Below, one piece after another: positions 1 through 9,168 of a DNA stretch of 64,000 nucleotides (the stretch's first letter is position 1; every line of letters begins with the position of its first letter). The notes under the pieces were generated by a model. That model had not been told where the DNA came from. It saw only the letters and a program-made list of their open reading frames with translations, and made no database searches. Made by a program: the position numbers and the translations under genes. This DNA comes from Mycolicibacterium septicum DSM 44393 (GTDB lineage Bacteria; Actinomycetota; Actinomycetes; Mycobacteriales; Mycobacteriaceae), in NCBI RefSeq assembly GCF_000455325.1, contig NZ_HG322951.1, forward strand, positions 744,747-808,746, in the 5' to 3' direction.

Positions 1-506
1 TGCCGGTGCTCAAGCACTTCCCGGGCCACGGCCACGGCTCGGGCGACTCGCACACCGCGGGCGCCGTCACCACGCCGCCGCTGGCCGAGCTGCAGAACAA
101 CGACCTCGTGCCCTACCGGACCTTGACCACGCAGCCTCCGGTCGCCGTGATGGTCGGACACCTGGAGGTGCCCGGCCTGACCGGATCGGATCCGGCAAGC
201 CTCAGCCCCGCGGCGTATGACCTGTTGCGCTCGGGCAACTACGGCGGACCCGCCTTCAACGGCGTCATCTACACCGACGACCTGTCGAGCATGGCGGCGA
301 TCAACCAGCGCTATGGCGTGGCGGCAGCGGTACTCAAGGCGTTGCAGGCCGGGGCCGACAACGCGCTGTGGATCACCACCGACGAGGTGCCCGCGGTCCT
401 GGACGGCCTGGAGAAGGCACTGGCCGACGGTCAGCTGAACCAGGCCGCCGTGGATGCCGCGGTGCAGCGCAATGCCGACGCCAAGGGCGGGGTGCACTGC
501 GGCTGA
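1..506 (+). CDS. lpqI: Glycoside hydrolase family 3 beta-N-acetylhexosaminidase, LpqI-like (3' part)
   Basis: Only the last ~167 residues are in the window; the frame is open from the left edge. The GH3/NagZ signature KHFPGHG...GDSH sits at the very start and supplies the His of the NagZ-type Asp-His general acid/base pair. The segment IYTDDLSSMAAI corresponds to the loop carrying the catalytic nucleophile Asp. Enzymes of this family cleave GlcNAc from muropeptides during cell-wall recycling; mycobacterial LpqI is an envelope lipoprotein, but its signal peptide would lie outside this window. It converges with the decarboxylase on the other strand, 29 bp away. The position next to a TetR gene and the htdX-fabG4-fadA2 block fits LpqI (Rv0237). 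Confidence 0.88.
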   Translation, partial: PVLKHFPGHGHGSGDSHTAGAVTTPPLAELQNNDLVPYRTLTTQPPVAVMVGHLEVPGLTGSDPASLSPAAYDLLRSGNYGGPAFNGVIYTDDLSSMAAINQRYGVAAAVLKALQAGADNALWITTDEVPAVLDGLEKALADGQLNQAAVDAAVQRNADAKGGVHCG

Positions 507-535
507 GCCGCACAGACCAGCACTGCTGGTGCCGG

Positions 536-1993
536 TTACCGCACGACGGTGACGACCTCGAGGGTCGGATCCGACGCACTGATCGGATTGCCCGCCCCGC
601 GTAGCGCGCGCAGCAGCGTGATGACGTCGTCGGTGAGCCGTTCGCCGGGCATGACCAACGGGACGCCCGGCGGGTAGGGCGTGATGGCCTCGGCGGCGAC
701 GCGGTCGGTGGCATGGGCCAGTGGCACCGTCTCGGTGTCGGCGAAGAACGCTTCCCTCGGGGTCAGCACGGTCTCGGCGCGATGCGCGATCAGGTCGGCG
801 ATCAGGGTGTCGTCGTCACCGCCCGGGCCCGCGCTCGCATCTCCGGCCCAGGCGGCGACTTCGGCGAATCCCTCGGCGAGGCGGTCCATGTCGGTGTCGG
901 TGTTGCCGATGGTGCTGATACACAGCACATGTCCGGCGCCGCTGAGTTCGGGCTGCACGCCGTGCACCCGGTTGAGGCGCTCGACGATGTCACGGGCATC
1001 GGCCGCCAGGTCACGGGTACCGATCAGCAGCTTGGTCTCGTCGAGCTGATGGAACCCGGTCCCGGTTCCGGTGGCGTCCGCCGGTCGCAACACCCGCAGG
1101 CCCCGGATGTTCTCCAACCTGGCCGCTACCCGGCGGGCGCGGTCCAATGCGGCGCCGAGCAATTCGGTCCCCCCGCACATCATCTGGCGGCGGGCCAGGT
1201 CGATCGAGGCCATGATCGCGAAATGCGGGCTCGTGGTCTGGATCAGCTGCAGCGACCGGCGCACCGTCACCGGGTCCAGCGCGGCCGGGTCGATGTGCAG
1301 GACGGCGGCCTGGCTCAGGCCCGACAGGACCTTGTGCACCGATTGCACGGTGGCCACCGCTCCGGCCCGCTCGGCAGGCACGGGCAGGTCGGGATGGAAC
1401 GCGAAATGTGGGGAGTGCGCGCCGTCGACCAGTAACCGGGCCCCGGCCAGGCGGCACACATCGGCCAGCGCCGCGATGTCGGCGGTGGTGCCGTAGTACG
1501 TCGGGTGCAGCGCCCACAACGCCTTGGCCTGACTTGTGGCCAAGGCCTTTTCGACCACGTCGGCATCCAGCCCGTGCGCGATCCCGAACCGTGGATCCCA
1601 GCGGGGTTCCAGCCAGACCGGGCGCGCACCGACCTGCACGAGGCCGGCGAGCACGGACTTGTGCGCGTTGCGCTGAACCAGCACGGGTTCACCCGGACGC
1701 AGCGCCGAGAGCGCCACGGCGATGTTCCCGCTGGTCGATCCCTGCACCAGGATGAAGCTCTGCCCGACGCCCCAGGCATCGGCGATCAGCTGTTCGGCGG
1801 CGAGGATCGGCCCTTCGGGACAGTGCAGGGTGTCCGTGTCGGGCAGGTTGTTGAGGTCGACGGCTGCGATGTGGTCCCGGAACCAGGGGTCGAGTGTGCG
1901 CCCGCCCTTGTGGCCAGGGCTGTACAGCGGCGCCTGGTCGCGTTCGACGAACGTGCGCAGCGCTTCGAGAAGCGGTGCGGCGTCATGGTTCAC
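536..1993 (-). CDS. PLP-dependent Orn/Lys/Arg decarboxylase
   Basis: About 485 residues, the usual size of the short SpeA/YaaO-type fold-I decarboxylases. The N-terminus has LYSPGHKGG, a hallmark of this family, and VQSVHKVLSGLSQAAVLH carries the PLP-binding lysine. Such enzymes decarboxylate arginine, lysine or ornithine to the di- or polyamine in the cytoplasm; the substrate cannot be read from the sequence. The GTG start at 1993 is chosen because it overlaps the stop of the upstream amidohydrolase by four bases (GTGA), a typical coupled junction; the frame is open further upstream but that part is inside the neighbour. It is the last gene of the amine operon, so it may make the amine that the other genes handle, or act on a basic amino acid taken up by the permease. 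Confidence 0.85.
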   Translation of the reverse strand: MNHDAAPLLEALRTFVERDQAPLYSPGHKGGRTLDPWFRDHIAAVDLNNLPDTDTLHCPEGPILAAEQLIADAWGVGQSFILVQGSTSGNIAVALSALRPGEPVLVQRNAHKSVLAGLVQVGARPVWLEPRWDPRFGIAHGLDADVVEKALATSQAKALWALHPTYYGTTADIAALADVCRLAGARLLVDGAHSPHFAFHPDLPVPAERAGAVATVQSVHKVLSGLSQAAVLHIDPAALDPVTVRRSLQLIQTTSPHFAIMASIDLARRQMMCGGTELLGAALDRARRVAARLENIRGLRVLRPADATGTGTGFHQLDETKLLIGTRDLAADARDIVERLNRVHGVQPELSGAGHVLCISTIGNTDTDMDRLAEGFAEVAAWAGDASAGPGGDDDTLIADLIAHRAETVLTPREAFFADTETVPLAHATDRVAAEAITPYPPGVPLVMPGERLTDDVITLLRALRGAGNPISASDPTLEVVTVVR

Positions 1994-3174
1994 AGCGCGT
2001 AGACCCGGTTGGCGTTGTGCACGCCGATCATGTCGACGATCCGGATGGCATCGGCCTCGCCGCAGTCCCCGGTCCGCACCCACTCGCCCAGCGTGAGTCC
2101 CATGGTGCGGCGCCACAACACCGAGCCCAGCAGGTGCAATTCGGGTGGGCCGAAGGCATCCGAGGAGTACAGCTGTTTGGCGAACGGCGCGGTTTCGAGT
2201 GCCTCGGCGACCACGGCGTTCGAGCGTGCCCCGAGGTAGTTGATCGCAAGGCCGACATCGAAATTCACGTGGTCGAAGGCCTGGGCCAGGTAACCGGCCT
2301 GGCGGTGGAACGGGTAGCAGTGCAGCAGCAGCACCGGGACCGGCGCCATCGCGCGCAGCAGCGGCAGCAACAGCATCGGGTCGGTGCGGTGCAGATCGAG
2401 GTCACGGTCGCCGAACCCGACGTGCACCTGGATGGGCAGCCCGTGGTCGGCGGCCTCGTGTACCCCGAACGCGATCAGCACCGGACTGTCCACCCGCTGC
2501 GAATCCCGCGCGGCCAGTTCCCGGGCATGCTCGATCACCAGCTGATCGGTGGGGCGCGACCAGTCGATGTCGAACGACGTGCGATAGGCCGCAATCGTCT
2601 TGGTGCCCACGATCTCCGGCGAGGCAACCGCTTCGGCGAGCGCGGACCGGAACACCTCGGGAAACGCCTCGGGGCTGGTACCGGACTCAAGGAGGTTCTG
2701 GGCCAGCTGCTCCAGCCGCAGGATTTCAGAGGACGGACGGCCGCTGAGTTCGGTGAGCCGCTGCGGGGTGGTGATGAGATCGCCCTGGAATCCGGTGTCG
2801 ACGATCCAGCGGTCGACCCCGGCCTGCGGCAGCATGAGTTCTGCCAGCTCGTCAGGGGTGAGCTCGCTGCGCCGCTTCCAGTAGTCGTCGGCGCCGGCAT
2901 GGGCGGGCAGCCCGAGAACCGGTGCGCACCAACGCCGGATCGACAGGCCCAGCGGTGAGTCGAACTGCGTCATGAAATCGGGTATCGGGTCGGTGGACCC
3001 TTCGTTGATCGACGCCTCGAAGCCGGCCCGGTCGACGGGCTTGTGGAACGTTCCGTGCACGTGGTGGTCGATCAACCGGATGTGGCGCAGGTGCTCGGCG
3101 AGTGCGTCGGGCACCGCATCGTGGACCCCGTCGAACACGTCGATCATCGGGCCGGCGATGTCACCATCCGGCAT
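1990..3174 (-). CDS. FluG/nodulin-type amidohydrolase (amidohydrolase 2 superfamily)
   Basis: 394 residues. Metal-binding motifs of the TIM-barrel amidohydrolases are visible: LIDHHVHGTF near residue 35, the lysine-containing IVGTKTIAAYR, QVHVGFGDRDLDLH, LLLHCYPFHRQAGYLA and YSSDAFGPPELH. This set matches the N-terminal amidohydrolase domain of FluG proteins, which is often fused or linked to a glutamine-synthetase domain; here that partner is the separate gene at 5973-7292. The ATG at 3174 is preceded by GAGGAGG with nine bases of spacing and overlaps the aminotransferase end by 14 bp. A likely role is hydrolysis of an amide or gamma-glutamyl-type intermediate, inferred from the company it keeps. 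Confidence 0.85.
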   Translation of the reverse strand: MPDGDIAGPMIDVFDGVHDAVPDALAEHLRHIRLIDHHVHGTFHKPVDRAGFEASINEGSTDPIPDFMTQFDSPLGLSIRRWCAPVLGLPAHAGADDYWKRRSELTPDELAELMLPQAGVDRWIVDTGFQGDLITTPQRLTELSGRPSSEILRLEQLAQNLLESGTSPEAFPEVFRSALAEAVASPEIVGTKTIAAYRTSFDIDWSRPTDQLVIEHARELAARDSQRVDSPVLIAFGVHEAADHGLPIQVHVGFGDRDLDLHRTDPMLLLPLLRAMAPVPVLLLHCYPFHRQAGYLAQAFDHVNFDVGLAINYLGARSNAVVAEALETAPFAKQLYSSDAFGPPELHLLGSVLWRRTMGLTLGEWVRTGDCGEADAIRIVDMIGVHNANRVYAL

Positions 3175-4456
3175 AGCGCGCAACCTCCTCGGCATCGACC
3201 TTCCCCGCGGCGGTGTCGGCGATCGCCGCGCCGAGGATCTCGGCGGCGCGGTGCGCCTCGTCTTCGGAGAGAACGAGTGGCGGGGTGATCTCCAGAACGT
3301 TGCCGCCGACGTAGTACACCACCGCACCGAGTTCCCAGGCCCGGTAACTCACCTGCGCCGCGAGTCGGGAATCGGGTTCGCCGGTCGCCGGGTCGACCAG
3401 TTCCACGCCGATCGCCAGGCCGCGGCCCCGCACGTCACCGATCAGCTCGGAGTCGAGAGTGCGCAGCGCATCCTGGAGAACCGCACCGACTTTGGCGGCC
3501 CGCTCGGGTAGCTGCTCGCCCGTGATGGTCGCCAGCACTGCCCGGCCGGCCGCGGTGCAGACCGGATTGCCCGCGGTGGTCAGCAGTGCCGAGGCGGCCG
3601 GTTCGTCGAGCAGTTCAGCCGGTCCGACCGCCGCCGACAGCGGCAGGCCTCCGCCCAGCACCTTGCCGAACGTGACGATGTCGGGCACCACCCCGTCGTG
3701 CTCGAACGCGTGCAGCGTGCCCGGCCGGCCCAGGCCCATCTTGACCTCGTCGCAGATCATCGGCACGGCGTGGCGCCGGCACAGGGCATGCAGCTCGGCC
3801 AGGAAGCCGTCGGGCGGGACCACGAGGCCGCCGTCGGACAGGATCGGTTCGACGATCAGACACGCGATCGCGCCCGTCGCCAGGTGATGATCGGCCAGCG
3901 TCAGACAGGCCGCGACGTCGGCGGCGACATCATCGGCCGAGGGGCGGAAAGGGTTGGGGTAGGGCAGAAAAGCCACGTCGGGGTCCGGTGTGACGCCGGC
4001 GTCGACGTGGACGCCCGAGACGCCCATCGCGATACCGACGCCACCGTGGTAGCTGTGCTCGAATGCCAGCACGGTCCGCCGCCCGGTGGCATGGCGGCAG
4101 GCGCGCAACGCGACGTCGTTGGCGTCGGAGCCGGCATGGCCGAGGTAGACGCGCCGCTCACCGGATCCGGGGACGAGGCCGAGCAGGTCCTCGGCCAACC
4201 CCACCGAGTCGGGGTGCACCGCCGACAGGCCGCCGGCACCGGGTGCGCTGCGCACGGCCCGGCTGACCGCCTCGGCGACCGCGGGATGTCCGTGCCCGAG
4301 ACCGGATGCCGTCCACGTGGCCGACAGGTCGAGCAGTTCCCGGCCATCGGGCGTGACCAGTGTGCAGCCGTGGCCGGAGACCACCTCCAGCGGGAAGAAC
4401 CGCAGCTTCTCGATCCCGGCGATGGCCGCTTCGTCGCGGGCGTAGAGCGTGCTCAC
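3161..4456 (-). CDS. Class III PLP aminotransferase
   Basis: 431 residues with class III (ornithine/GABA type) features: DLSATWTASGLGHGHP, SYHGG, ICDEVKMGLGRPGTLHA, and TFGKVLGGGLPLSAAVG with the Schiff-base lysine. The family moves a terminal amino group from an omega-amino acid or diamine to an oxo-acid. It starts with GTG overlapping the permease stop by four bases (GTGA) and runs 14 bp into the amidohydrolase gene, so the operon is tightly coupled. Next to a glutamine-synthetase-like ligase and an APC permease it takes the place of PuuE/GabT in a putrescine-type pathway; the exact substrate is inference. Confidence 0.88.
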   Translation of the reverse strand: MSTLYARDEAAIAGIEKLRFFPLEVVSGHGCTLVTPDGRELLDLSATWTASGLGHGHPAVAEAVSRAVRSAPGAGGLSAVHPDSVGLAEDLLGLVPGSGERRVYLGHAGSDANDVALRACRHATGRRTVLAFEHSYHGGVGIAMGVSGVHVDAGVTPDPDVAFLPYPNPFRPSADDVAADVAACLTLADHHLATGAIACLIVEPILSDGGLVVPPDGFLAELHALCRRHAVPMICDEVKMGLGRPGTLHAFEHDGVVPDIVTFGKVLGGGLPLSAAVGPAELLDEPAASALLTTAGNPVCTAAGRAVLATITGEQLPERAAKVGAVLQDALRTLDSELIGDVRGRGLAIGVELVDPATGEPDSRLAAQVSYRAWELGAVVYYVGGNVLEITPPLVLSEDEAHRAAEILGAAIADTAAGKVDAEEVARYAGW

Positions 4457-5946
4457 CCGACCTCCACCGGAGGTGTCAGCGCCAGCTCGGCGGTCAGTGA
4501 TTCACCCACCCGTTTCGCGATACCCGATGCGGCCAGCGCTATCACCAGCCCGACGGCACACCAGTACAGCCCCAACAATGGCGCGGCGGTCCAGGTTTCG
4601 GCGTCCTTGACGTTGAACCACAGGACCACGGCGATCACCACGGCGCCCAGCAGCGGCAACGCGAGTCCGAGCACCTTGCCCTGGCCGCCGTGCACCCCGA
4701 CGAACCTGGGTGCACCGACGAACCACGCCGCGGCGATCTCGACCAGCAGGTAACACACCATCAGGCAGACCGAACCCGCCACCGCGAACAGGAAGTACGT
4801 GTCGATCGCATCGTTGCCGGTACCCATGTCCGGCCAGTCGAGCAGGCCGCAGATCACGTCGACCACCAGGGCCAGTCCGACCACGAGCCAGGTGGCCCGA
4901 CGCGGACCACCGGTGGCTTCGTGGATGTGTGCCAACGACTTCGGGCCGAAGCCGTCACGGCCGAAGGCGAACAGCATGCGGCCAGACGTCGCCGCGGTCG
5001 CCATGTGGCAGCCGAACGCGGCGACGGTCGCGGTGAAGATGATGAGCAGCGAGAACCACTGGCCGATGTAGCTGCTTCCCAGGTCTCCCAATGTATTTCC
5101 CGAGCCCTGGAACGCCGCCAGGCCGGCCTCGTCGGTGCCGAAGCCGATGACCTGGGCGAACATGACGACGACGAACAGCACGCCGGTGAGGACCAGGGTC
5201 CCGCCCAGTGCCCGCGGAATGTTGCGGCCGGGGTTGTCGGTCTCCTCGCCCATCGACGCACAAGCCTCGAATCCGGCCCAGGACAGGAAGGCGGCGACCA
5301 CACCGCTGAGAACCGCCGACGGCGATACACCACTGCCGGAGAAGGAGAAGACGCTGAAGTCGAATCCTGTGCTCGGAGCACCGCCCTGCGCGAAGATCGC
5401 GATGACCAGCACGATCATCGCGACGCTGCCGATGCCTTCGATGCCGAGCAGGATCTTGGCCAGCACCCGGATGTCACGGCCCGCCAGTGCGAACGAGATG
5501 ACCGCGCCGATCACCACGATGACCAGCCACGGCACCTGGTAGGGGTTGTCGTTACCCGGTTGCAGCTGCGCGATGAACGCATTGGTGAAAGCCGCTGTCA
5601 GGGCCAGGGTTCCGATCGAGAACCCGACGTAGGCGCCGAGCATCGCGAAGCCGGAGAAGAACCCGGCGCGTGGACCGACGGTGCCGCCGACCAGCGCGTA
5701 GGCCGAGCCGGCATGGTTGAGGTGGCGGGTGAGCCGGACGAAGCTGTAGCCGACCAGCGACACGCCGACCAGGCCGATCAGGAACACCAGGGGGAGGGCC
5801 TTGCCCACAGTGCCGATCAGACCCTGACCGTTCCCGGACATCGCCAGGGTGGGACCGACCGTCGCGACCGACAACGCCAGCGCCACCCAGAACGGTAGGC
5901 GGCGGTGGGGTAGTTGATCGGGGTCGGCAGTGGCACTGGTTGTCAT
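4453..5946 (-). CDS. APC-superfamily amino acid/amine permease
   Basis: 497 residues with about a dozen hydrophobic spans and the APC N-terminal signature (LPFWVALALSVATVGPTLAMSGNGQG). The segment SWAGFEACASMGEETDNPGRNIPRA is the conserved loop of amino acid/polyamine/organocation transporters. It should import an amino acid or amine across the plasma membrane. ATG 5946 is chosen for the AAGGGAGC Shine-Dalgarno just upstream; a longer frame reaches into the upstream gene. It lies 26 bp after the ligase gene and overlaps the aminotransferase start, so it is the second gene of the amine operon and probably brings in the substrate. Confidence 0.88.
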   Translation of the reverse strand: MTTSATADPDQLPHRRLPFWVALALSVATVGPTLAMSGNGQGLIGTVGKALPLVFLIGLVGVSLVGYSFVRLTRHLNHAGSAYALVGGTVGPRAGFFSGFAMLGAYVGFSIGTLALTAAFTNAFIAQLQPGNDNPYQVPWLVIVVIGAVISFALAGRDIRVLAKILLGIEGIGSVAMIVLVIAIFAQGGAPSTGFDFSVFSFSGSGVSPSAVLSGVVAAFLSWAGFEACASMGEETDNPGRNIPRALGGTLVLTGVLFVVVMFAQVIGFGTDEAGLAAFQGSGNTLGDLGSSYIGQWFSLLIIFTATVAAFGCHMATAATSGRMLFAFGRDGFGPKSLAHIHEATGGPRRATWLVVGLALVVDVICGLLDWPDMGTGNDAIDTYFLFAVAGSVCLMVCYLLVEIAAAWFVGAPRFVGVHGGQGKVLGLALPLLGAVVIAVVLWFNVKDAETWTAAPLLGLYWCAVGLVIALAASGIAKRVGESLTAELALTPPVEVG

Positions 5947-5972
5947 CGATGCTCCCTTCGGGGATGAGCGGG

Positions 5973-7292
5973 TCAGCAACTCCAAGCCAGGCGCAGTGCC
6001 TGGCAGGTCTCGGCGAGCGGGCGGTCGCCGTAGGTGGTGAGCTCGTGGCGCCGCACGGCCGAGAGGCCTTCGACGATGGCCGGGGTCAGCAGATCTGCTG
6101 CCAGCGAAGAGGATTCCAGCGTCTCGATCACCTCGCGGTGATCGGTCGGCAGCGGTTGGGATGCACCGGCGGCGGGATCGTCGGTCACCTCGACCGGCAA
6201 CGGCAGGGTCTTGTCGATGCCACGCAACGCGCTACCGAGTAGCGCCGCGGCGGCCAGGTACGGGTTGGCGCTGGGGTCGATGATCTTCAGTTCGACGTTG
6301 GCGCCGTGCGGATTTCCCGGTGTCGCCGCGACGAACCGCACCGCGGCCTCGCGATTCTCCAGGCCCCAGCACTTGGTGGCACCGGCCCAGTTCCCGGGCT
6401 TGAGGCGGGCCGCCGAAAGTGTCGAGCCGGCGTATATCCCGAGCAGGTCCGGCAGGCCGTCCAGGACTCCGGCGATCGCGGACTGCCCGGCCTCGCGCAG
6501 GCCGTGCGGACCCTCGCCGCCCGACAGCAGCGGCCCGTCGGCATCGCCCAGCGACAGGTGCAGGTGTGCACCGTTGCCGGCCTCGCCCTCGAACGGGACC
6601 GGTGAGAAGGAGACCTTCAGCCCGTGCCGGGCGGCCACCCGGCCGATCACGATCCGCGCCAGGATGACACTGTCGGCCACGGCCACCGGCCTGGCCGGAG
6701 CCAGCGACACCTCAACCTGGTCGTGGCCGTACTCGGTGTGCAGTTGTTCCACGTCGAGCCCGGCCTGTTCGGCAGCGACCGCGAGATCGACCAGGAAAGC
6801 GGAGCGGTCGAGTGATGTCCGCATGCCGTACGGCGACCAGGGGCCGGCGCTGGCGTGGTCACCGTCGGCCGAGAGCAGGGTGAACTCGAGCTCCGCTCCG
6901 GCCAACACGTTCAAGCCGCGGTCTGCCGCACCGTGTTCGATGCCGGCCAGCAGCGACCGGGTGCACAGCGGGGCGGGGTTGCCGTGCTGGTCGTACAGGC
7001 CGGCGGGGGCCCAGGCCACGCCGTTGTCGATCACCCGCAGGTCGGCCGGGTCGATGCGGATCCGCAGGTCGCCCACCACGCCGATGTCGGGGGTGAAGGC
7101 GATGCCGCTGTCCACACAGAACACGCTCCACGACGGCGACACGCCCATCCCGGACTTCTCGAACGCGGAAAGGCGCTGCAGTGGAACATATTTGGCGCGG
7201 GTCACGCCGGCGAGATCGGTCAGTGATCCAGCCACGATCTCGACACCCCGGGCGCGCAGTTCCTCGGTGCGTGACGTGATGGATGCCGGCAT
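5973..7292 (-). CDS. Glutamine-synthetase-like gamma-glutamyl-amine ligase
   Basis: 439 residues with the GS fold: an N-terminal beta-grasp region (LTDLAGVTRAKYVPLQR), AELEFTLL, the ammonium/glutamate loop NGAHLHLSLGD, ENREAAVRFV, and the C-terminal ELKIIDPSANPYLAAAALLGSALRG. It differs from the housekeeping GlnA and resembles PuuA/GlnA3/GlnA4-type ligases, which join glutamate to an amine using ATP. ATG 7292 has a strong AGGAGG Shine-Dalgarno four bases upstream. It is the first gene of the five-gene amine operon, with the promoter in the AT-rich gap before it. The amine substrate (putrescine, ethanolamine, another) cannot be told from sequence alone. Confidence 0.85.
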   Translation of the reverse strand: MPASITSRTEELRARGVEIVAGSLTDLAGVTRAKYVPLQRLSAFEKSGMGVSPSWSVFCVDSGIAFTPDIGVVGDLRIRIDPADLRVIDNGVAWAPAGLYDQHGNPAPLCTRSLLAGIEHGAADRGLNVLAGAELEFTLLSADGDHASAGPWSPYGMRTSLDRSAFLVDLAVAAEQAGLDVEQLHTEYGHDQVEVSLAPARPVAVADSVILARIVIGRVAARHGLKVSFSPVPFEGEAGNGAHLHLSLGDADGPLLSGGEGPHGLREAGQSAIAGVLDGLPDLLGIYAGSTLSAARLKPGNWAGATKCWGLENREAAVRFVAATPGNPHGANVELKIIDPSANPYLAAAALLGSALRGIDKTLPLPVEVTDDPAAGASQPLPTDHREVIETLESSSLAADLLTPAIVEGLSAVRRHELTTYGDRPLAETCQALRLAWSC

Positions 7293-7434
7293 AAGTCCTC
7301 CTGAGGTGCTCACTCTCCGCGTACGCTATGTCATAAATGTTTCAGAATCTTTAATATCGTCGATCTACGATTGATTTGTTAGATTTTGGGGACCGAGGGT
7401 CCGACTGAGGTCCGGGGACGAAGGGGTGGAACCC
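7293..7434. promoter_or_regulatory. Divergent promoter region of the amine operon
   Basis: AT-rich 142-bp gap between the ligase gene (minus) and the amidotransferase gene (plus). The stretch around 7330-7385 is the richest in A and T nearby and includes a short inverted repeat, atcgt-cgatct-acgat. It is the obvious place for both promoters and for binding of the RpiR regulator encoded two genes away, but no operator is known for it. Confidence 0.5.
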
Positions 7435-8232
7435 ATGTGCCGACTGCTCGGCGTGGTGTCAGCGCAGCCGATATCTGTCTCCGACGCGGTCGGGGCGCAC
7501 GTCCTGAAAGACTTCGTGGCCCTGACCAAGGTGCACGGCGACGGCTGGGGTGTCGCCCGGACCGAGCGGGTCGGACAGGCTCCGAGCGTCGAGGTGTCAC
7601 CCGGCAGCGCGCTCGACGACCCGGCATTCGCCGCGGCGATGGCCGGGCCGGCCGCCGCGGCCAGCGTGGTGCACCTGCGCTGGGCCACCAACGGTCTTGC
7701 GGTCGAGCCGCGGAACTCGCACCCGTTCGTCGCCGACGGAATTGCCATGGCGCACAACGGTTCCATCAAGCCCGCCGGGCCGCTCGACGAGTTGTTGGAT
7801 CCGGACGTCGCCGCGTCGCTGCGCGGCACCACGGACAGCGAACGTTATTTCGGCATCATCCGTCAGCACCGTCGCACAGCACCGGATCTGGCGGAAGCGG
7901 TCCGCCGGGCGGTGGCGCAACTGCGGCCGTTGTATCCGGAGGCCAGCCTCAACGCGCTCGTACTCGGCGAGGGACAGCTGATCGCGGTGCACGCGCATGC
8001 CCACAGCTATCTGCCGGACGAGGATGTCGAGGAGATCACCGCCGCCGACCTGCCGACCGAGCACCTCGAGGACTATTTCGCCTTGCGCTGGGCCCGTCCG
8101 GCCGACGGCACCCTCGTCGTCGGGTCGACAGGGTTCGGCGATCTGGACTGGCAGGCCCTGCCGCCCGAAAGTGTCACCGCGATCTCGATGAGTGACTTGT
8201 CGATCACGTCGGTGCCGGTCATGGCAGATTGA
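7435..8232 (+). CDS. Class II (Ntn-type) glutamine amidotransferase, EgtC/YafJ-like
   Basis: 265 residues. Translation begins Met-Cys-Arg-Leu-Leu, so removal of Met leaves Cys at the N-terminus, the nucleophile of class II glutaminases; this fixes ATG 7435 over an in-frame GTG nine bases upstream. Family motifs follow: HGDGWGVAR, VVHLRWATNGL, NSHPFV and AMAHNGSI. EgtC, a relative, removes a gamma-glutamyl group rather than feeding ammonia to a synthase, and no synthase domain is attached here. Facing a gamma-glutamyl ligase operon, it may cleave gamma-glutamyl-amine products. It overlaps the RpiR gene by four bases. Confidence 0.85.
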   Translation: MCRLLGVVSAQPISVSDAVGAHVLKDFVALTKVHGDGWGVARTERVGQAPSVEVSPGSALDDPAFAAAMAGPAAAASVVHLRWATNGLAVEPRNSHPFVADGIAMAHNGSIKPAGPLDELLDPDVAASLRGTTDSERYFGIIRQHRRTAPDLAEAVRRAVAQLRPLYPEASLNALVLGEGQLIAVHAHAHSYLPDEDVEEITAADLPTEHLEDYFALRWARPADGTLVVGSTGFGDLDWQALPPESVTAISMSDLSITSVPVMAD

Positions 8233-9140
8233 CCGTCGTGGCCCCCGCATCGCGCCCGGAACCGACGCCCGCCGCAGCAGCCGCGGGGGGTGCGCCGACG
8301 GTGGAGGCGCGCACCACTGCGGCCCTGCCGACATTGAGCAAGGCCGAACGCCGGGTCGGGCGGGCACTGCTCGCCGACTATCCGAGCGCCGGGTTGGCGA
8401 GTGCGGCCAGACTCGCCGAGCGCGCCGAGGTCAGCCCGCCGACCGTGCTGCGGTTCGCGCAGTCTCTGGGCTACGACGGTTTCGCCGACCTTCAGGTCAC
8501 GCTGCGTGCCGAGCTGTCGACCCGATCGAGCGGGCCGATCACCCGACTGCCGGACGCGCCGCCGGCCGGTGGCCTGCTCGATCGGCTGCTGAAGCAGGGA
8601 CGTGCGCAGAACGACCAGGCCGAACAGACGCTGTCGATGCTCCCCGAATCAGCCCTCGAGGCCGCCGTCGCGCTGTTGTCCGACACCAACCGGACCGTGT
8701 ATCTGCACGGCGGCCGCTTCTCTCAGCTGTTGGCCCTGCATCTGGCCGCGCATCTGGAACAACTACGACCCGGGGTGCGAGTGCTCGGCGACCCCACCGG
8801 CAGCGATCTCGGCGCCCTGCTGGAACTGTCCCGCAGCGACGTGGTGGTGCTGTTCGATTACCACCGCTATCAGCGCAGTGCGGCCGACCTGGCCCACCGG
8901 GTGCATCGGGCCGGGGCCACCGTGCTGCTCATCACCGACGACCTGGCCTGCCCGGTGGCGCCGGACGCCGAGGTCGTGCTGGCCGCGTCGAGCACCGTGG
9001 GCACGACGTACCAGAGCATGGCGGCCGGATTTCTGCTCACCGAACTCCTCATCCCGCTGGTGATGGACGCGGTCGGGGAGCCCGCCCGGACCAGGATGGC
9101 GCTGTGGGAGGAACAACGGCGCGCTGAGCTGCTGCCCTGA
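8229..9140 (+). CDS. RpiR/MurR-family transcriptional regulator (HTH + SIS)
   Basis: 303 residues. The N-terminal HTH_6 domain is at about 35-110 (LSKAERRVGRALLADYP...AERAEVSPPTVLRFAQSLGYDGFADLQ). A SIS sugar-isomerase-like ligand domain follows at about 130-290 (VYLHGGRFSQLLALHLAAHL...DVVVLFDYHRYQRS). SIS domains normally sense phosphosugars, but relatives also control amine and amino acid genes. The TTG start at 8229 overlaps the amidotransferase stop (TTGA); GTG 8238 is an alternative. Translational coupling and position make it the likely regulator of the divergent amine operon. Confidence 0.85.
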   Translation: MTVVAPASRPEPTPAAAAAGGAPTVEARTTAALPTLSKAERRVGRALLADYPSAGLASAARLAERAEVSPPTVLRFAQSLGYDGFADLQVTLRAELSTRSSGPITRLPDAPPAGGLLDRLLKQGRAQNDQAEQTLSMLPESALEAAVALLSDTNRTVYLHGGRFSQLLALHLAAHLEQLRPGVRVLGDPTGSDLGALLELSRSDVVVLFDYHRYQRSAADLAHRVHRAGATVLLITDDLACPVAPDAEVVLAASSTVGTTYQSMAAGFLLTELLIPLVMDAVGEPARTRMALWEEQRRAELLP

Positions 9141-9168
9141 CCGTCAACCGGACGCTTATTCTGTTCGG

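Noticed and set aside
516..530. Short inverted repeat accagca-c-tgctggt between lpqI and the decarboxylase gene
   Set aside because: The single-base loop and lack of a T run make it a poor terminator; too short to support a separate feature.
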